NCBI GenBank assembly: GCA_002392965.1
Contig: DGIA01000031.1
Coordinates: 1 to 39,705, forward strand
DNA from: Bacteroidales bacterium UBA3834
GTDB taxonomy: Bacteria; Bacteroidota; Bacteroidia; Bacteroidales; P3
DNA length: 39,705 nucleotides
Direction: 5' to 3'
The notes below the pieces were generated by a model. It was not told the DNA's origin, did no database searches, and saw only the letters and a list, made by a program, of their open reading frames with translations. The position numbers and the translations under genes were made by a program. Positions within the stretch are counted from its first letter, which is position 1, and each line of letters begins with the position of its first letter. Below are positions 16,478 through 24,143 of this stretch, one piece after another.

Positions 16478-17506
16478 TCACTCGAGAATGAAGCGGTAGA
16501 ACCAGAGTTGACAAGGGCCACCGTCGGGGTTGCGTTCGACAAAAGCGCCGACAGTGCCGTCAGGCAAAAGCGTGAGCGACGAGTACTGGGAAGGTCCGTC
16601 GCAGAGCAGCGTCGGAGCGTCCCATGACCGCCCTTCGTCGTGAGAGACAAAAAGGCTGACATTCTCGCGTCGCAGCGAGTTGGGAAGACTGTGTATCAGC
16701 GTAGTGTCATTGACGCGGAGCATGTCCCCGTTGCAGGCATTGACGTTCATCCCGGCCCATAGGCCTTGCATGCCCCACGTGTGGCCGCCATCGGAGGAGC
16801 GGTTGAAGCCACGGGCTCCCTGACGGCGCACGCTGATAAGTACCGAGCCATCGGCCAACTCCATCAGCTTGGCTTCGTCTCCGCCAAGGAAGGCACACTC
16901 GGAGCGATGCCAGGAGAAGCCGTTGTCGTCGCTGTAAATCACGTAGTTGTCGCTCACCCACTCGCTGCGTCGGAGCACAGCGGCGGCGAAGAGGATGCGC
17001 CCGGCATGGGGGCCCTGCCTGAGGCGGAGACCGTTGCCGGAAGCCACAAAAGCGCCACGGTAGGGAGCATCGGCATTCCACAAGATGGCGGTGATGTTCA
17101 GGGTGTCGGACCAAGTGAGCCCACGGTCGGTGGAGCGCATGAGATAGACACCGATGGGCTTCTCGTCGGAAGACTGGAAGTAGCCGTTGTGGCCGGCGAA
17201 GAGGCAGAGCACGTCGCCGTTGGAACATTGCACAAGGGCAGGGTCGCCAAAGCCGAGTCCCCTACCCTGCCCTTCGATGAGGGTTTGGGGGTCGGACCAG
17301 GTGCGGCCGAGATCGGAGGAGCGACGGAGGACGATGTCGATATCCTCGGGCAGGTCGCCTTCGTTATACTTACGTTTGTCATTGACAGCCAACAGAGTGC
17401 CGTCGTCGAGACAGAGCAGTGCCGGGATGCGCCACCGCGCCGAGCCGTAGTCGCCCGGGGCGTAGAGGAGCAAGGCCAGGAGGAGTGTGAACCTGAGGCT
17501 ACTCAT
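16478..17506 (-). CDS. Exported sialidase (GH33 exo-alpha-sialidase family)
   Basis: Sialidases remove terminal sialic acid from host glycans. The 342-residue protein has a signal peptide (residues 1-20) and the RIP motif at 26-28 carrying the first Arg of the triad, followed by DIDIVLRRS typical of GH33. Five Asp boxes (S-x-D-x-G-x-x-W) are visible at 63-70, 125-132, 192-199, 237-244 and 288-295, one per propeller blade. Tyr308 in QYSSLTLLPDG is the likely nucleophile, with R280 a triad candidate and E324 near the C-terminal strand. There is no extra carbohydrate-binding module, so this is a minimal single-domain enzyme. Start ATG 17506 overlaps the upstream gene by 8 bases; the frame is open further upstream but lacks a signal peptide there. 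It is the last gene of the operon. Confidence 0.9.
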   Translation of the reverse strand: MSSLRFTLLLALLLYAPGDYGSARWRIPALLCLDDGTLLAVNDKRKYNEGDLPEDIDIVLRRSSDLGRTWSDPQTLIEGQGRGLGFGDPALVQCSNGDVLCLFAGHNGYFQSSDEKPIGVYLMRSTDRGLTWSDTLNITAILWNADAPYRGAFVASGNGLRLRQGPHAGRILFAAAVLRRSEWVSDNYVIYSDDNGFSWHRSECAFLGGDEAKLMELADGSVLISVRRQGARGFNRSSDGGHTWGMQGLWAGMNVNACNGDMLRVNDTTLIHSLPNSLRRENVSLFVSHDEGRSWDAPTLLCDGPSQYSSLTLLPDGTVGAFVERNPDGGPCQLWFYRFILE

Positions 17507-18107
17507 CGCGGCGCCGCTTGAACCACTCGACAAACTTGGGGAGGTCGTCGAGAGCCTGGAAGCCGGCTTTGAAGGGTTCGTCGGGCACGGGGACGGTCTC
17601 CATGTATCCGATGAGGGTGGCACAGTCGAACTCGCCCATCAATGCCTCGAGGGTGACATAGACACCCACTTGAAAATCCTCGTCCTGCCGCTCGCCGCCT
17701 TCGACGGCCACACGCAAGCCGAGCATCTCAGGTTCCTCTTCGCATTCAAGCTGTTGGAAATACATCTTGCGAGTGTCGAACAGCATCTTGTCGAAGCGCA
17801 CCTTGAGTTCGGTGCCCATGGGCTGCTTGAAGGCGACGAACTCCCACCAGTCGAGGTCGGGGGCGTTATCGACGAGTTCCACCACATGGCGGAAGAGGTC
17901 GGTGTCGCCTTCGGCGGTGAAGGTAAGGGTGCGGCCGTTGGCGGTGGGTTCACCGAGTTCGAAGGTGAGGCCGTCGCAGTATTTGGATAGTTGGTATTGC
18001 AGGGCGCTCTCCAGTTCTGCACGCTCCTTGTCGTCGAGGTCGCCGAGGGCTATCAGTTGCTCATTGTGGTCCTGGAACCACTGCCAGAATTTCTCTATCT
18101 TTTCCAT
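17499..18107 (-). CDS. Cytoplasmic acidic protein of unknown function
   Basis: The 202-residue protein has no signal peptide or membrane segment and I do not recognise its family. It is acidic and rich in aromatic residues, with segments reading WQWFQDHNEQ near the start, a DWWEFVAFKQP block at about 85-97, an ECEEEPEMLGLRV strand in the middle and FVEWFKRRRDE at the end. The order (short N-terminal helices, then alternating strands and helices) suggests a compact alpha/beta fold similar to small DUF695-type proteins, but that is a guess. It sits between murB (54-base gap) and the sialidase (8-base overlap), so it is almost certainly cotranscribed with both. Confidence 0.75.
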   Translation of the reverse strand: MEKIEKFWQWFQDHNEQLIALGDLDDKERAELESALQYQLSKYCDGLTFELGEPTANGRTLTFTAEGDTDLFRHVVELVDNAPDLDWWEFVAFKQPMGTELKVRFDKMLFDTRKMYFQQLECEEEPEMLGLRVAVEGGERQDEDFQVGVYVTLEALMGEFDCATLIGYMETVPVPDEPFKAGFQALDDLPKFVEWFKRRRDE

Positions 18108-18161
18108 TTTAATATCATTAATCTTGTTTCTCCCCGCGGTAAGACGAGGACGAGGGTTTTC

Positions 18162-19196
18162 TTAAACTATGATTGCTTCGGGTTCGAGCGCGACGCCGAA
18201 CTGCTGTTGCACGTCTTTCTGAATGGCCTGCGCAAGGGCGACCACCTCGGCGCCGGTGCAGGAACCTGTGTTGTAGAGCACCAGGGCCTGCTTGGGCCAC
18301 ACGCCGGCACGGCCGAGAGTCTTGCCTTTCCAACCCGCCTTGTCGATGAGCCATCCGGCGGAGAGCTTGTAGCCGTCTCCCGCTTTGTGCGCCTGCGGCA
18401 TATCGGGACAGGCAGCCTTGATCCGGAGGCAGGTGTCCTCATCGACCACGGGGTTCTTGAAGAAACTGCCTGCGGAGCCGTACTCCTCGGGACGCGGCAG
18501 CTTGCTCCAGCGCAATTCGGTGATTACATCGCGCATCTGCCGCTGCGACGGACGGACGATGCCACGCCGCTGCAATTCGTCGGCCAAGGCCTTGTAGCTG
18601 AGATTGGGACGGAAATCGGAGTTAAAGCGGAGCTTGACACGCCAGATGAGCCAGCGTCCTGGCTGCTGCTTGAAGAGCGAGGTGCGGTAGCCAAAGAGAC
18701 ATTCTTCGCAGGTGAAGGCATGCCGGTCGCCGTTGAGGAGGTCGATGGCATCCACCGTCTCGACCAAATCTTTGATTTCCACACCGTAGGCTCCCACGTT
18801 CTGTACCACGGCGGCGCCGATGTTGCCGGGGACGGCCGAGAGGTTTTCCATGCCGTAGTACCTATAGTCCACGCTGAGGCGCACCACCTCGTCGGTGAGC
18901 ATACTGGCGCCGACGGTGAGGTATTTGTATCGGCCATCGTCATCTCCGTAAAAGACCGCCTCACCGACCTTGATGAGGGATCCCTCATAGTCCTTGGTGA
19001 AGACGATGTTGCTGCCCTCACCGATAACCATATATGGGGCTTTGCGGAAGTCGCTTTTGAAGAGTTCATCTACGTCGTTCATGAATCGGGACGGTTCGTC
19101 GAGGGTGCTGCCACGCAAGAAGAGGAGGCGGCGAGCCCGTGCGTCGATACCGAATGTATTGAGACCCTTGAGGGAATGGTTGTCGTATATTTCCAT
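18162..19196 (-). CDS. murB: UDP-N-acetylenolpyruvoylglucosamine reductase MurB
   Basis: MurB reduces UDP-GlcNAc-enolpyruvate to UDP-MurNAc with NADPH and FAD, the second step of peptidoglycan precursor synthesis. Motifs in 344 residues: LNTFGIDARA at the N-terminus, FAD loop GEGSNIVF at 59-66, VPGNIGAAVVQNVGAYG at 122-138, GYR at 169-171 (substrate Arg), catalytic Ser244 in AGSFFKNP, SAGWLID at 279-285 and the terminal Glu338 in LEPE. The presence of the Tyr-loop region (about 185-230) marks the type I E. coli-like form. The gene starts 3 bases after the MATE stop, so it is part of the operon. Confidence 0.97.
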   Translation of the reverse strand: MEIYDNHSLKGLNTFGIDARARRLLFLRGSTLDEPSRFMNDVDELFKSDFRKAPYMVIGEGSNIVFTKDYEGSLIKVGEAVFYGDDDGRYKYLTVGASMLTDEVVRLSVDYRYYGMENLSAVPGNIGAAVVQNVGAYGVEIKDLVETVDAIDLLNGDRHAFTCEECLFGYRTSLFKQQPGRWLIWRVKLRFNSDFRPNLSYKALADELQRRGIVRPSQRQMRDVITELRWSKLPRPEEYGSAGSFFKNPVVDEDTCLRIKAACPDMPQAHKAGDGYKLSAGWLIDKAGWKGKTLGRAGVWPKQALVLYNTGSCTGAEVVALAQAIQKDVQQQFGVALEPEAIIV

Positions 19197-19199
19197 AGG

Positions 19200-20612
19200 C
19201 TATCGCTGATTGTTCTTGGGGCCAAGTTCTTTGCGGGGCTTGCGTTCGGGAGGGACATAGCCCGGGTGGAAGACCTTGAGCTGGGTGGAGAGCAAGACAG
19301 CCGCCAATGCGGCACCCAGCACGTCGCAGAGAGTGCAGGTCATCCACACGCCTGTCAGGCCGTCACCACCCATCGAAACACGGATGGCAGGAATGATGAA
19401 CATGAGCGGGATAAGGAAAAGCACCTGGCGCGAAAGGCTGGTGATGATGGCAATCCAAGGTTTGTCAATGCTCTGGAAGAACTGCGAATTGGTGATAGTG
19501 AAGGCGATGAGCGGCATCATCACATTGAGGTAGCGCATGGCGGGCACGCCGATGTCGAGAAGGTCGGAGCTGTCGGTGAAGGCACGGAGGATGATCCGCG
19601 GCAGAACCATTGCCAGCAGGGCTCCGAGGGTACCGACAAAGACACTGACTTTCATGGTGAGGGTAAATACTTGCCGCAGACGGTGATTGTGGCCGGCGCC
19701 ATAGTTGTAGCCCGCGATGGGCTGCATCCCTTGACAGAGGCCGAGGATGAACATCACGAGGAAAGAGGCGTAAGTGTTGACAATGCCGTAGGCACCCACG
19801 GCAAAGTCGCCGCCATAGTGTATCAACTGGCGGTTGAGCAACGCCACCACAAAAGAAGCTGCGAAGTTCATCAGGAATGGGCTCATGCCAATGAGCAGCA
19901 CATTGCGGAAGATGTAGAGCTTAGGTGCCCAAATATGGCGTTTGAATCGGATGAAACTTTGCGGCTGCACAAAGTGGAGCACAGCCACCACGGCAGTACT
20001 GAACATGGAGATTGTGGTAGCCCAAGCGGCACCGGCAATCCCCCAACCAAGCCCCATGATAAATAGCGCGTCGAGGAAGATGTTGAGGACAGCTCCGCCA
20101 GCCATAATCCACATGCTTTTGGTGGGGTAGCCGCTGGCGCGGATAAGACCCGTGAGGTTGAACGTCATGGTGGTGAAAAACATACCGGGCAACACAATCT
20201 GCATATACTCACGGGCATAGCCAATGGTGTCGTGCGAGGCTCCGAAGAGTTCCAGAATGCGGTCCATGAAGAGGTAGCCGCCGGTGACGAAGAGAAAACC
20301 GAAGAAGAATGTGAGCAGCATGCTGTTGCCCAGAATCTTCTCAGCCCAACGCACATCCTTACGCCCCAGCACGATGCTCATGCGGGAAGAGGCGCCGACA
20401 CCCACCAGCGAACCGAGGGCGTGGATGATGTTCATGATGGGCATGGTGATGGCCAGACCGGCGATGGCCATAGCCCCGACATATTGTCCGAGAAAAACAC
20501 GGTCAACAATATTATAGACCGACGCCACCACCTGCGTGATGACGGCCGGCAGCGCATAGGTCAGCAGCAACTGACCGATAGACTTGGTTTCCAGTTCTTT
20601 TACCTTATCCAT
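19200..20612 (-). CDS. MATE family efflux transporter
   Basis: The 470-residue protein has about twelve hydrophobic helices in two similar halves, as expected for a multidrug and toxic compound extrusion antiporter (Na+ or H+ driven) of the inner membrane. Characteristic features are the first helix region LPAVITQVVASVYNIVDRVFLG, the loop GSLVGVGASSRMSIVLGR, and GLIRASGYPTKSMWIMAGGAVLNIFLDALFI-type sequence before helix 6. I chose ATG 20612 (MDKVKELETKSIGQLL), one base after the upstream stop, over a start 16 codons earlier that lies within that gene. Substrate cannot be told. It is embedded in the operon between the kinase and murB. Confidence 0.93.
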   Translation of the reverse strand: MDKVKELETKSIGQLLLTYALPAVITQVVASVYNIVDRVFLGQYVGAMAIAGLAITMPIMNIIHALGSLVGVGASSRMSIVLGRKDVRWAEKILGNSMLLTFFFGFLFVTGGYLFMDRILELFGASHDTIGYAREYMQIVLPGMFFTTMTFNLTGLIRASGYPTKSMWIMAGGAVLNIFLDALFIMGLGWGIAGAAWATTISMFSTAVVAVLHFVQPQSFIRFKRHIWAPKLYIFRNVLLIGMSPFLMNFAASFVVALLNRQLIHYGGDFAVGAYGIVNTYASFLVMFILGLCQGMQPIAGYNYGAGHNHRLRQVFTLTMKVSVFVGTLGALLAMVLPRIILRAFTDSSDLLDIGVPAMRYLNVMMPLIAFTITNSQFFQSIDKPWIAIITSLSRQVLFLIPLMFIIPAIRVSMGGDGLTGVWMTCTLCDVLGAALAAVLLSTQLKVFHPGYVPPERKPRKELGPKNNQR

Positions 20613-20613
20613 A

Positions 20614-21459
20614 TCACAACAAATCCAGACATTTTTCAATAGGGATGCCCAGACAGGCATCCTCCTGCTCTCGGTTGCGCTCGATGAGACTGCTCACCAC
20701 ATTCATGGATGCCATCGTACTTTGTTTGAGGTTATCGCCGTTCATCAGGTGGCCGATGGCGACCGCCGAGAAGATGTCGCCGGTGCCGTGGAAGGCCCTG
20801 GGAATCTCCTCATAATCAATTTTGAAATAGGGTCCATCGGCGAGATTCTGGCTGAATCCCTGCAAGGGACTATCGCTGCGTCGTCCGAGGACACAGTTGC
20901 GACCGTCGACCCGGGCGCTTGTGATGAGGGCCGACCTTGCACCCAATGCGACAATGGCGTCGAGCATCCGGCAAGCATCTTCCCAATCCATACCTTCTTT
21001 ACGGAATGGCATGTCGGTAAGATAGCATGCTTCAGTATAGTTGGGGAACGTGAGGTCGGCCACCGACACCATTTCGCGCATCAGTTCCACCTGCCGCTGA
21101 CTCATGCCGTTGTACAAGTGACCGCCATCGCCCATGATGGGGTCCACGAAGACGGTGGTGCCCTCGGCAGCGAGCCGCCTGCAGTAGTCACCCACCAACT
21201 TAGCCTGTTCTTCACTGAACATCAACCCAGTACAGACTGCGTCAAAGCGAAATCCCAGCTTTTTCCACACCGGCAAGGTGCCACGCATATACTCGGTGGT
21301 CTCCATCACATTGAAATGTCCGTAGTCAAGGGTGTTGCTCACCAGAGCCGTAGGCAAGTTATAGACGGCATGACCGAGATAGGTCAGAATCGGCATCATA
21401 GCTACCATCCCGACATGGCTATGGCCCACCACATCGTTAATCAGCAGGATCTGTTTCAT
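20614..21459 (-). CDS. Pyridoxal/pyridoxamine kinase family protein (PdxY/PdxK-like)
   Basis: This ribokinase-superfamily protein (281 residues) phosphorylates B6 vitamers to give pyridoxal phosphate or precursors. Visible features: NDVVGHSHVG near the N-terminus as in PdxY/PdxK, VDPIMGDGG at about 105-113 (metal/ATP site), NYTEACYLT at about 140-148, and the anion hole and catalytic Asp in HGTGD at 224-228. The start overlaps the M20 amidohydrolase stop by ATGA (21456-21459), and its stop is one base from the MATE start. PdxY and PdxK are not easy to tell apart by eye, so no symbol is given. Thiamine-related kinases (ThiD) share the fold but lack this N-terminus. Confidence 0.85.
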   Translation of the reverse strand: MKQILLINDVVGHSHVGMVAMMPILTYLGHAVYNLPTALVSNTLDYGHFNVMETTEYMRGTLPVWKKLGFRFDAVCTGLMFSEEQAKLVGDYCRRLAAEGTTVFVDPIMGDGGHLYNGMSQRQVELMREMVSVADLTFPNYTEACYLTDMPFRKEGMDWEDACRMLDAIVALGARSALITSARVDGRNCVLGRRSDSPLQGFSQNLADGPYFKIDYEEIPRAFHGTGDIFSAVAIGHLMNGDNLKQSTMASMNVVSSLIERNREQEDACLGIPIEKCLDLL

Positions 21460-22685
21460 TGCTTGATTCTGTTCTGTAATGCTTTTATGGCATTGTAGGC
21501 AATGAGACCGTTGGCAAGTTCAAGACTCCGTTCATCGACAATGAGGTTAGGACGGTGCAGGTTACTGAAGGGGGTGCCGGGCTCATGGATGCCAATCCGG
21601 AAGTAGCAGGCCGGAATCTTCTGTGCGAAGAAAGCAAAATCCTCAGCGGTCATGCGGAGGTCGAGCCACTCCACATTCTCCTCGCCGAGGAAGGCGCAGG
21701 CGTTGTCGTGCACTTGCTGGGTGCAAGCATCGTCATTGAAGACGTAGGGATAGCCGTAATCGATAAAGAGGTCGCATTCGGCACCCATGGCTTCCGCCAC
21801 ACCGGTGCTGATTTTGCGAATCTTCTCATGGGCTTCAAGGCGCCACTTCTCATCGAAAGTACGAATGATACCTTCCATCTTCACCGTGTCGGGGATGATG
21901 TTGGTACGGCCACCGACCTCTTGTATCTTGCCGATGGTGAGCACTGTAGGCATCATGGGTGCGGCGTTGCGGCTGACCACCTGTTGCAGGGCAATGACGA
22001 TGTGGCTTGCCACGACGATGGGATCGACACTCAGGTGCGGCGTGGCACCGTGGCCGCCCAATCCCTTGACAGTCCAGTAGAGTTCGTCAGTGGAAGCCAT
22101 GTATTTCCCTTTACGCATGCCCACTTTGCCACAGTCCATCTCGGGCAGGCAGTGGAATGAGTATATCTCGTCGGGCGTCACATTGTCGAACAATCCGTCT
22201 TCCATCATCATTCGGGCACCGCCAGGATACTTCTCCTCGCTAGGCTCGAAGATAAACATTAAGCTGCCGCTAAACTGGTCACATAGCTGGGTCAATATCT
22301 TGATAGCGCCAAGGAGTGAGCAGGTATGCATGTCGTGGCCGCAGGCGTGCATCACGCCAGGTTTCTCGCTGGCGAACGGAAGGCCTGTACATTCGGTGAC
22401 AGGAAGTGCATCATAGTCGGAGCGTAAGGCCACGCAGTAAGGCCGTTCTATGTCCTCCGTTTTCCGTCCCTTCGTTCCTTCCAGCATAGCCATGACACCT
22501 GTCTTGCCGATGCCGGTTTGGGGCTCCAAACCCATTTCGCGCAACCGTTCGGCCACAAACTCCATGGTGCCGTACTCTTCCTGTGAAAGGTCGGGGTGCC
22601 GGTGCATCCAACGTCGCCACTCGACAATCTGCTCCCGCTGGGCGTGAGCCAACTCTTTAATTCTATTTATCAACAGATCGTTCAT
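21456..22685 (-). CDS. M20D family amidohydrolase (hippurate hydrolase/N-acyl amino acid deacylase-like)
   Basis: The 409-residue enzyme belongs to the M20D branch of zinc-dependent amidohydrolases that cleave N-acyl or N-aminoacyl bonds (hippurate, IAA-amino acids, N-acetyl-diaminopimelate). It begins WRRWMHRHPDLSQEEYGT, typical of the branch. Metal ligands: C115 and H117 in CGHDMH, E150/E151 in EPSEEK, H178 in FHCLP and a histidine near the end in LHRPNL; GGHGATPH in the dimerisation domain is also conserved. No signal peptide, so cytoplasmic. It lies 19 bases downstream of the GH20-like gene and overlaps the kinase gene by ATGA. The true substrate is not determined by the motifs. Confidence 0.92.
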   Translation of the reverse strand: MNDLLINRIKELAHAQREQIVEWRRWMHRHPDLSQEEYGTMEFVAERLREMGLEPQTGIGKTGVMAMLEGTKGRKTEDIERPYCVALRSDYDALPVTECTGLPFASEKPGVMHACGHDMHTCSLLGAIKILTQLCDQFSGSLMFIFEPSEEKYPGGARMMMEDGLFDNVTPDEIYSFHCLPEMDCGKVGMRKGKYMASTDELYWTVKGLGGHGATPHLSVDPIVVASHIVIALQQVVSRNAAPMMPTVLTIGKIQEVGGRTNIIPDTVKMEGIIRTFDEKWRLEAHEKIRKISTGVAEAMGAECDLFIDYGYPYVFNDDACTQQVHDNACAFLGEENVEWLDLRMTAEDFAFFAQKIPACYFRIGIHEPGTPFSNLHRPNLIVDERSLELANGLIAYNAIKALQNRIKQ

Positions 22686-22704
22686 CTTGCTATTTATTTC
22701 AGAG

Positions 22705-24060
22705 TCACTTAATCACAAACTCATACACCGAATCCCGCTCATCGCCCTTATAGACAGGCAACAACTTGATATGCGTACCACGTGCCAGGTTCACTGGGCC
22801 TAAATAGATGGAGCTTTGGCGTGTCGGCATCGTACCATCGGTAGTATAGAAAATATAAGTATTGGGCACCTCTGTTTCAATCGATATGTTCATTGTGGTT
22901 TCGTCTAACCGACGGGCTGTAAAATGAGGAGTGAAACTACCTTCACAAAAATGGAATCCCCTCTCACTCAAACGGTCCTTTTCAACCTCCACCTTGCGGC
23001 GGAAACGGCTCCAGTCGTGCTTCTCGCGGGGCGACCAAAGCGATTCTCCGACAGCCAGCAGGCGTGGCAGGAGCATATATTCAGCCTCTTTGCCTCCACC
23101 GATGCAATCCGTCAGCAGGCGGCATTGTCCGCCCACCACATTCGTAGCCACATGTCCATTGGTTCCTATTGGCACTGGGTCAAACTCATAGGAGCGCCGC
23201 AAGGAAATCACACCATCGTCGGCCCTTGGCTGGTAACGAGGATCGGCTTGGTAACGACTGAAATCCCACCAATCCAACGGTTCGATGATTGTTCGGACTC
23301 CCTCGCGGGCACTGTCCAGTCCTTCACGGAGACCATAGGCCACACAGGCACCATTCTCCATACCCCACTCTGCATCTTCCACAATCACCCAATGTTCCAC
23401 CGCATAAGAGCGCAATGTTTCCAAATCTCTTGCTTGGAGGCTATCCATGATGCCATCGACACACAGCCGATTCATCTTGTAGGCAGCCATCACATCGACC
23501 AGACGCTTCAATTCCTTCAACAGCAACGGATGTCCGCTTTGGTTCACATACAATCCCCTCCATGCAAATCGGGGATAATCCAAAATGGTGCATTCTGGCA
23601 TGGTCACAGAACTGTATCTCTTGGCCGTCACATCCGCGGGGAACAGTTGCAGCAGAGTCTGGAACGCATAGAACAGTCCTTGTTCTGTATTGGCTGACAG
23701 ACGTATGCCGTTGCTTCGCACTTCCAGCAAATAGCCCTCCTCCCCCAACTCACTGTTTACCGTGTCGTTCACTCTCAACTCCACATCGCACTCCATCGAC
23801 ACAGCCACCAGCCGCGGATACATGCGGGCCTGCCGCATCGACTTCATGATATACTTCACCGTCGCAGAATTCTGACCTACATTTACCACCCGCACTGCAG
23901 GATTCGCACGCAGAGTGAAGCTGCCTTCCCGCTGAACTCCAAACACCGGCTCTGGGGTCACATTCACATCCTTCACCACTCCCCTTTCGCCGCAACATGC
24001 CAACAACGGCAACAACACGACCAACAATAACAAGCGTATCTTGTCCATCATTTTTCCCAT
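22705..24060 (-). CDS. GH20-family lipoprotein lacking the catalytic segment (beta-hexosaminidase-like, probably inactive)
   Basis: The 451-residue protein has a lipoprotein signal (LLPLLAC, acyl Cys22). Residues about 35-155 match the GH20b domain (SANTEQGLFYAFQTLLQLF). The barrel starts normally (DYPRFAWRGLYVNQSGH, LKRLVDVMAAYKMNR) and ends normally (YQADPRYQP, SYEFDPVP, EYMLLPRLLAVGESLWSPREK). Between them only about 60 residues remain, and the HxGGDE-type motif with the Asp-Glu pair, present in every active GH20, is missing; about 130 residues are lost compared with family length. The reading frame is intact, and a C-terminal beta domain like CHB_HEX_C (about 375-451) is kept. The likely role is sugar binding or a vestigial function on the cell surface. 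First gene of the operon; start ATG 24060 or the in-frame ATGs three and four codons downstream are all possible. Confidence 0.85.
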   Translation of the reverse strand: MGKMMDKIRLLLLVVLLPLLACCGERGVVKDVNVTPEPVFGVQREGSFTLRANPAVRVVNVGQNSATVKYIMKSMRQARMYPRLVAVSMECDVELRVNDTVNSELGEEGYLLEVRSNGIRLSANTEQGLFYAFQTLLQLFPADVTAKRYSSVTMPECTILDYPRFAWRGLYVNQSGHPLLLKELKRLVDVMAAYKMNRLCVDGIMDSLQARDLETLRSYAVEHWVIVEDAEWGMENGACVAYGLREGLDSAREGVRTIIEPLDWWDFSRYQADPRYQPRADDGVISLRRSYEFDPVPIGTNGHVATNVVGGQCRLLTDCIGGGKEAEYMLLPRLLAVGESLWSPREKHDWSRFRRKVEVEKDRLSERGFHFCEGSFTPHFTARRLDETTMNISIETEVPNTYIFYTTDGTMPTRQSSIYLGPVNLARGTHIKLLPVYKGDERDSVYEFVIK

Positions 24061-24068
24061 TTAATTAT

Positions 24069-24136
24069 ACATAACGACTCTTTACATTTTTTATTATTTG
24101 GACACGCACAATATTCTTCTCTTGTGTCCGTTATGT
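24069..24136. promoter_or_regulatory. Inverted repeat in the divergent promoter region
   Basis: ACATAACG (24069-24076) and CGTTATGT (24129-24136) form a perfect 8-base inverted repeat with a 52-base spacer, flanking the 83-base gap between the GH20-like operon and the flippase operon. An inner pair GGACAC (24100-24105) and GTGTCC (24124-24129) is also inverted. The gap must contain both promoters; a TTATTTG on the plus strand at 24094-24100 is only a near match to TAnnTTTG. A shared operator is possible. Confidence 0.4.
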
Positions 24137-24143
24137 CCATATC

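Noticed and set aside
22705..24060. Frameshifted or split hexosaminidase pseudogene
   Set aside because: All retained GH20 parts are in one uninterrupted frame with a signal peptide; the missing part is not found in another frame, so an in-frame loss is the better reading.
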